In this document: positions 15,266 to 18,362 of the stretch, piece by piece
Layout: each line of letters starts with the position of its first letter
Numbering within the stretch: the first letter of the stretch is position 1
Origin: Candidatus Omnitrophota bacterium
Lineage (GTDB): Bacteria > Omnitrophota > Gorgyraeia > Gygaellales > Profunditerraquicolaceae
NCBI GenBank assembly: GCA_028717055.1
Contig: JAQUOO010000012.1
Span: 1 to 18,362, forward strand
Reading direction: 5' to 3'
DNA: 18,362 nucleotides
Position numbers and translations under genes: made by a program
The notes under the pieces: generated by a model
Seen by the model: the letters and a program-made list of their open reading frames with translations, nothing else
Database searches by the model: none
What the model was told of the DNA's origin: nothing

Positions 15266-15331
15266 ATAACTATTACCGGACAGTGGTGTCCTCGGCTCTT
15301 TTAAAAGGGTGCAGGCGCCATTTTTTAATTT

Positions 15332-15592
15332 ATGGCGGCCGCCAGAAATGAATTATATAGAAGGATTAAAATTGCGGGCATGATTGCTTATATTCCTATA
15401 ATGCTGGCAGTTTCTCCTTTGGCTGGTTTTTTTGCCGGTGATTATCTGCAGAAGAAATTCAATCTGCCTTTTTATTTTCTCATTATTTGTATCGCAATAG
15501 GTATAGCAGTAGGGATAAAGGAATCCATAAGGATAATCAGGCTGGTATTAAGAATAGATAATAACCAATCACCAAATCCCAATGCCAAATAA
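15332..15592 (+). CDS. atpZ: AtpZ/AtpI-like small membrane protein, first gene of atp operon
   Basis: This 86-residue protein with two hydrophobic helices (about 14-37 and 43-63) is the typical small gene that precedes atpB in many bacterial operons. The family layout is visible: IAGMIAYIPIMLAVSPLAGF, then FAGDYLQKKFNLPFYFL with the D-x-x-L and F-x-x-P features, then a GI-x-x-GI-rich second helix. Its role is thought to be assembly of the c-ring or supply of a divalent cation. The start ATG at 15332 has no ribosome binding site, and an in-frame TAA at 15326 rules out a longer N-terminus. The last nine or ten codons, encoding NNQSPNPNAK and the stop, lie inside a family A palindrome, so the native C-terminus was probably replaced by the repeat. 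No other start codon fits. Confidence 0.75.
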   Translation: MAAARNELYRRIKIAGMIAYIPIMLAVSPLAGFFAGDYLQKKFNLPFYFLIICIAIGIAVGIKESIRIIRLVLRIDNNQSPNPNAK

Positions 15593-15665
15593 AATCCCAA
15601 TGATTCAATACCCAATTGGAAATTGGGATTTGGGAATTCATTCGTCATTTAGGCCCGGGAATTGG
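15565..15665. repeat. Family A imperfect palindrome, copy 2
   Basis: This ~100-bp element starts CCAATCACCAAATCCCAATG, the same 20 bases as copy 1 at 5367. The right half contains the same AATTGGGATTTGGGAATTC and TTCGTCATT pattern, and the arms meet near CCCAATTGGAAATTGGG (15611-15627). It covers the last codons and stop of the atpZ-like gene and ends at the start of the AtpI-like gene. An in-frame ATG at 15582 lies inside the element and gives a spurious N-terminal extension of the next gene. Confidence 0.87.
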
Positions 15666-16049
15666 ATGTTTAAAATGCAAGAGTTTATCAGAAAATCTGT
15701 AAGAGTAAATATATTCTTGGTAGCAATAGCGGTTTTGGTTTGTGTAGCTATGCGTAAATTCAGCTTTGGCGCTGGAATTTTGGTTGGCGCAAGCTGGATA
15801 ATGGCCAATTTTCTGTTAACTATAAATTTGCTGGAAATAGCTATACTTAAGCGGACGAGCAAAAAGCTTTTATTGTTGCTTTTGATTAAATTTCCAGTAT
15901 TATACATATCAGGTTTTCTGATTGTCTTCTGGAAGTTTTTTTCAACCTTAAGTCTATTAACAGGAATGTCTATAGCTATGTTGGTTTTGGGGGTATCAGG
16001 CATATGGCTGTCGAAGCGGCAGAAGCTCGGCACGAGCTGCCAAATCTAG
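15666..16049 (+). CDS. atpI: AtpI-like membrane protein of the ATP synthase operon
   Basis: This 127-residue protein has four hydrophobic helices (about 14-31, 34-52, 65-85 and 90-112), the size and layout of the ATP synthase subunit I family found between atpZ and atpB. The first helix is preceded by a basic segment (MQEFIRKSVRVN). The GAGILVGASWIMANFLL segment with its conserved Ala/Trp pattern is family-like. I choose ATG 15666 or ATG 15675 and reject the in-frame ATG at 15582, because the 28 residues between encode the palindrome. The end overlaps the subunit a gene by 46 bases. Neither start has a strong ribosome binding site. Function is inferred from position and topology, because sequence conservation in this family is weak. 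Confidence 0.65.
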   Translation: MFKMQEFIRKSVRVNIFLVAIAVLVCVAMRKFSFGAGILVGASWIMANFLLTINLLEIAILKRTSKKLLLLLLIKFPVLYISGFLIVFWKFFSTLSLLTGMSIAMLVLGVSGIWLSKRQKLGTSCQI

Positions 16050-16783
16050 TTTCTTTTTTAGCGGATATAATTGGCAGGAAAACCCATTTAGGGGAACAAA
16101 TTTATCTTTGGGAGAATGTTTTATTTTCTCTTATCGCCGTTTTTGTCATTTCTTTGATAGTCTATCTGGCATCCCGAAAACAAAAAATGATTCCTGACCG
16201 ACTTCAGAATGCGATAGAGCTGGTTGTCGGCGGACTGGATGATTTTGTCTGCGGAATTCTGGGAAAAAACGGAAGAAGATACACGCCTTTTATCGGCACA
16301 CTTTTTATATATATAATATTCATGAATCTGTTTGGGATAATTCCTTTTATGAAATCCCCGACTTCCAGCTGGTCGACTACCCTGGGTTTGGCGATCTGCG
16401 TTTTCATTTACGTGCAATATACCGCTTTTAAAGAACTTGGGTTTTTGGGTTATTTGGACCATATGATGGGTAAGCCCAGGGGCATATTGGCTTTTTCGGT
16501 TTTTGTCCCCGTGATGATGTTTATTTTGCATATTGTTTCGGAATTAGTCCGGCCGATAAGTTTATCTTTGCGTTTACGCAGCAATATTTGGGGCGACGAT
16601 ATGCTTTTATCCGTTTTGGCCGGATTTGGTTTGGGAGGAGTGCCACTTTTGGTATTCAGCACGTTGTTGGCAATTTTGGCCGGCGTAGTCCAGGCAGTGG
16701 TTTTTAGCCTTTTAACAACTATATATTTTGCCCTTGTTTTAACCCACGAGGAAGAAGAAACGATTCAGATTGACAAAAATTAA
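16004..16783 (+). CDS. atpB: F0F1 ATP synthase subunit a
   Basis: This 259-residue membrane stator subunit carries the half-channels through which ions enter and leave the c-ring. The N-terminus (MAVEAAEARHELPNLVSFLA) is hydrophilic, then five or six helices follow. The signature around the essential arginine is SELVRPISLSLRLRSNIWGDD, with Arg190 aligned to E. coli Arg210. Normally LRLFGN is found. Here Phe and Gly are replaced by Arg192 and Ser193, so there are two arginines on one helix. The last helix carries Gln230 (ILAGVVQAVVFSLLTTIYF), matching E. coli Gln252. It starts inside the preceding gene (46-base overlap), and its stop abuts the first bases of a family B palindrome. The family assignment is certain. 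The effect of the variant motif is unknown. Confidence 0.95.
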   Translation: MAVEAAEARHELPNLVSFLADIIGRKTHLGEQIYLWENVLFSLIAVFVISLIVYLASRKQKMIPDRLQNAIELVVGGLDDFVCGILGKNGRRYTPFIGTLFIYIIFMNLFGIIPFMKSPTSSWSTTLGLAICVFIYVQYTAFKELGFLGYLDHMMGKPRGILAFSVFVPVMMFILHIVSELVRPISLSLRLRSNIWGDDMLLSVLAGFGLGGVPLLVFSTLLAILAGVVQAVVFSLLTTIYFALVLTHEEEETIQIDKN

Positions 16784-16950
16784 AAGGTAAAAATAAAAGT
16801 TTAAGGCCGCAAAGTAAAATATTTAATGTCAAATGACAAAAATCAAAGTCCAAAATAAATCCAAAGCTCAAATGAAAAATATCAAAACAAAAGTTTTGTC
16901 ATTGGGTAATTGTTATTTAAATTTATTTTGAATTTTAACTTTTTGTCCTC
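16782..16950. repeat. Family B AT-rich palindrome, copy 2
   Basis: AAAAGGTAAAA (16782-16792), the same end as copy 1, is followed by AAATGACAAAAATCAAAGTC and CCAAAATAAATCC. The right half answers with TTTATTTTGAATTTTAAC. The apex is a perfect hairpin: CAAAAC (16883-16888), AAAA, GTTTTG (16893-16898). It fills most of the 213-bp gap between the subunit a and subunit c genes. The rest of the gap holds only the c-subunit ribosome binding site. Confidence 0.85.
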
Positions 16951-16985
16951 GAGTTCGAATTGTAGTTAGTATTTATTAATAAAAC

Positions 16986-16991
16986 AGGAGG
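16986..16991 (+). promoter_or_regulatory. Perfect Shine-Dalgarno of the c-subunit gene
   Basis: AGGAGG lies five bases before the ATG of the c-subunit gene. It is the only full consensus ribosome binding site I see in the window, and most neighbours rely on weak sites or overlapping starts. A strong site fits the need for many c copies per enzyme. Confidence 0.85.
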
Positions 16992-16996
16992 AAAAG

Positions 16997-17227
16997 ATGG
17001 ATTACAAAGTAGCTTTGGCTTTAGCCATGCCTTTAGGTTTGGGCTTGGCTGCGTTTGGTTCAGCATTAGGTTTAGGTAAAGCAGTTGCTTCAGCAATGGA
17101 GGCAACCGGAAGGCAACCGGAAGCGGCAACCAAAATTTTGATCAACATGGCAACGGGCTGCGCTTTTATCGAAGCGCTTACTATTTACGCGCTTGTATTC
17201 GCATTTGTTTTAGCGGGAAAGTTATAA
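16997..17227 (+). CDS. atpE: F0F1 ATP synthase subunit c, proton type
   Basis: This 76-residue hairpin protein forms the rotor ring. Helix 1 is glycine-rich (PLGLGLAAFGSALGLGKAVA), the loop has the invariant GRQPEA (residues 38-43), and helix 2 carries the ion-binding carboxylate, Glu59 in CAFIEALTIYALV. Compared with Na+-binding c subunits, helix 1 has Ser22 where they have Gln, and Ala60-Leu61 where they have Ser-Thr after the glutamate, so the Na+ ligands are absent and protons are the expected ion. The gene has the best ribosome binding site of the window and sits alone between two family B palindromes. Being bracketed by hairpins may help set its high dosage relative to subunits a and b. 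The family call is certain, and the ion specificity is inferred. Confidence 0.96.
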   Translation: MDYKVALALAMPLGLGLAAFGSALGLGKAVASAMEATGRQPEAATKILINMATGCAFIEALTIYALVFAFVLAGKL

Positions 17228-17243
17228 TTTTATGAGAATTGGT

Positions 17244-17377
17244 TAATGACAAATGACAAAATTCAAAATCCAAAATAAATCTAAATGTCAAATTCCAAAT
17301 AACAAAACATTTGTTTTGATATTTTTCATTTGAGCTTTGGATTTATTTTGGATTTTGTGCTTTGGTATTTGACATTA
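17244..17377. repeat. Family B AT-rich palindrome, copy 3
   Basis: The left arm TAATGACAAATGACAAAATTC (17244 on) and the right arm ending GGTATTTGACATTA (to 17377) are inverted copies. The apex is a perfect CAAAAC-ATTT-GTTTTG hairpin at 17303-17318, the same stem as in copy 2. It occupies the 175-bp gap between the subunit c and subunit b genes, ending about 25 bases before the subunit b start. The bases left over hold only the ribosome binding site. Confidence 0.88.
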
Positions 17378-17402
17378 ATATTTTTAGGAATTGAGGGCTT
17401 AA

Positions 17403-17897
17403 ATGGAATTGCTTAAAATGTTAAGCGCGAATGAAATCGTCGCCCAGGTTATAGGATTTCTGATCCTGTTATTCCTGTTAAGGGCCTTTGCCTGGAAAAA
17501 AGTGCTTGGGTTCCTGGATAAACGCAAAGAGCAAATCGCCTCTGGTTTTAAAGAAATAGAAGATGCCAAAGCTGATATTGAGAAAATGCGGCTTGATTAT
17601 GATGCCAAGCTTGCTTCTATCGAACAGGCTGCCAAGCATAAAATCCACGAGGCTGCTAGTGAATCAAAAGTTATTTTGGAAGATGCCCGTAAAAACGCCC
17701 ATGCCCAGGCTCAGGAGATTATCGATAACGCCAAAAGCAGCATTAAGTATGAATTATCCAAGGCCAAGGATGAGTTGAAAAACGAAATTATCGATTTGAC
17801 TCTTAAGGCCACGGAGAACGTAATACAAGAGAAGCTTACTGAAAAAGGGGACAGGCAAATAGTGCAGGATTTTCTCGATGGAGTAGACAAGCTTTAG
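17403..17897 (+). CDS. atpF: F0F1 ATP synthase subunit b
   Basis: This 164-residue peripheral-stalk subunit has one N-terminal membrane helix (about 11-29, IVAQVIGFLILLFLLRAFAW) followed by KVLGFLDKRKEQIASGF, the standard junction to the stalk. Residues about 45-150 form a long charged helix with frequent Ala, Glu and Lys (ADIEKMRLDYDAKLASIEQA), as expected for the right-handed coiled coil. The conserved C-terminal part is EIIDLTLKATENVIQEKL. It dimerises and links subunit a to the delta subunit encoded next. GAGGG lies about seven bases before ATG 17403. Only one b gene is seen here, but a second copy could exist elsewhere. Confidence 0.95.
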   Translation: MELLKMLSANEIVAQVIGFLILLFLLRAFAWKKVLGFLDKRKEQIASGFKEIEDAKADIEKMRLDYDAKLASIEQAAKHKIHEAASESKVILEDARKNAHAQAQEIIDNAKSSIKYELSKAKDELKNEIIDLTLKATENVIQEKLTEKGDRQIVQDFLDGVDKL

Positions 17898-17902
17898 ACG
17901 TG

Positions 17903-17954
17903 TCCCGTTAGAAATAACGCATAACGGGAATAAGAAGGGGATTTTCTTACGGGA
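17903..17954. promoter_or_regulatory. CCCGTTA inverted repeats in the atpF-atpH gap
   Basis: TCCCGTTA (17903-17910) is exactly complementary to TAACGGGA (17922-17929), and nearly so to TTACGGGA (17947-17954), which includes the first base of the atpH start. A smaller stem is also possible: CGTTA-GAAA-TAACG (17906-17919) with a GAAA tetraloop. The alternatives exclude one another, so the leader could switch between exposing and covering the atpH start. This is a structural inference only. Confidence 0.45.
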
Positions 17955-18362
17955 TGAAAGAAATAATTGTAGTGAAAAGGTATTCTGAAGCCTTTATGGG
18001 TTTTGCTAAAGAAACTATCGGGCTTAAAAAGGCGGCGGAGGAATTTAAGTCTTTGAAGCTTCTTATGCAGGCTAATCCGGAATTTGAGCAGTTTTTGCTG
18101 AGCTTTGAAGTTTCCCAGAGGGAGAAATTTGATTTCATTGATAAAGTCCTGGAACAGGATTATTCGCGCGAACTGCGTCAATTCTTGAAACTTCTGGTGG
18201 AAAAGAACCGCATTGATAAATTACATGATATTGCAGATTACATAAGAGTGGCTTACGCGCATTTGGGAGAAACCGAAGCTATCCTAAAAACCAGTTTTCC
18301 GCTGGATCTGGATTTGATAAAAGAAATAAAAGAGAGGCTGGAAAAGAAGTTTAATCGAAGCT
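17954..18362 (+). CDS. atpH: F0F1 ATP synthase subunit delta, partial at right edge
   Basis: This open frame of 136 residues reaches the end of the window without a stop. It encodes the delta/OSCP subunit that clamps the peripheral stalk to the top of F1. The family pattern is visible: KRYSEAFMGFAKE near the start (the usual RYA-x-AL motif), NPEFEQFLLSFEVSQREKFD in the middle, then LRQFLKLLVEKNRIDKLHDI and a conserved helix ending near YIRVAYAHLGE. The C-terminal strand region begins (TEAILKTSFPLD) but is cut. The start is ATG 17954, 56 bases after atpF, following a weak purine stretch AAGGGGA 12 bases upstream. The rest of the gene, and presumably atpAGDC, lies beyond the window. Confidence 0.88.
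   Translation, partial: MKEIIVVKRYSEAFMGFAKETIGLKKAAEEFKSLKLLMQANPEFEQFLLSFEVSQREKFDFIDKVLEQDYSRELRQFLKLLVEKNRIDKLHDIADYIRVAYAHLGETEAILKTSFPLDLDLIKEIKERLEKKFNRS

Noticed and set aside
15582..15665. N-terminal extension of the AtpI-like protein from ATG 15582
   Set aside because: The added 28 residues are encoded by the palindrome, and the hydrophobic protein begins naturally at 15666 or 15675.
16782..17377. CRISPR array
   Set aside because: The repeats are two long palindromes on either side of a gene, without regular short repeats and unique spacers, and no cas gene is present.

Overview
This window looks like part of the genome of an anaerobic, fermentative or hydrogen-evolving bacterium. 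It is a moderately AT-rich chromosome whose genes lie almost entirely on the + strand in tightly packed runs with ATGA overlaps. The gene content, and the AT-rich imperfect palindromes scattered between genes, remind me of uncultured lineages such as Omnitrophota. That placement is an impression from memory, not something the sequence proves. I see no rRNA, tRNA, CRISPR array, transposase or phage gene.

Positions about 117-8976 encode an eleven-gene membrane complex in the order NuoN/M-like (5'-truncated), NuoL-like, NuoM/N-like, NuoJ-like, NuoK-like, NuoA-like, NuoB-like, NuoC-like, NuoD-like, NuoH-like, NuoI-like. That is the subunit set of the minimal 11-subunit complex I (no NuoE/F/G), and A-B-C-D-H-I keeps the canonical nuo order. 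However, the NuoD-like protein keeps all four [NiFe]-site cysteines (CGIC near the N-terminus, CFSC near the C-terminus). The complex is therefore best read as a group 4, energy-converting [NiFe]-hydrogenase with a complete complex-I-type membrane arm. Electrons probably come from reduced ferredoxin through the two [4Fe-4S] clusters of the NuoI-like subunit, and proton reduction drives ion pumping.

After a 238-bp gap filled by an AT-rich inverted repeat comes a second run: a DedA-family membrane protein, ExbB/TolQ-like and ExbD/TolR-like proton-channel proteins, a membrane-bound pyrophosphatase with the K+-independent signature (Lys491), and a KimA-like APC transporter with a cytosolic C-terminal domain that probably imports K+.

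A promoter-like TTGACA-N16-TAAAAT directly after the transporter opens the F0F1 ATP synthase operon: an AtpZ-like protein, an AtpI-like protein, subunit a, subunit c, subunit b, and the start of subunit delta, which runs off the right edge. The c subunit has the carboxylate but lacks the usual Na+ ligands, so a proton-driven enzyme is expected. Its gene has a perfect AGGAGG ribosome binding site and is flanked on both sides by copies of the AT-rich palindrome.

Taken together the window is an energy-conservation island: H2 evolution and pyrophosphate hydrolysis build an ion gradient, and ATP synthase, ExbBD and a K+ importer use it. Two short palindrome families (A, two copies; B, three copies) sit at gene junctions, and one copy supplies the last codons and stop of the atpZ-like gene. 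The first ~116 bases do not continue the first gene and may be a rearrangement or an assembly join.
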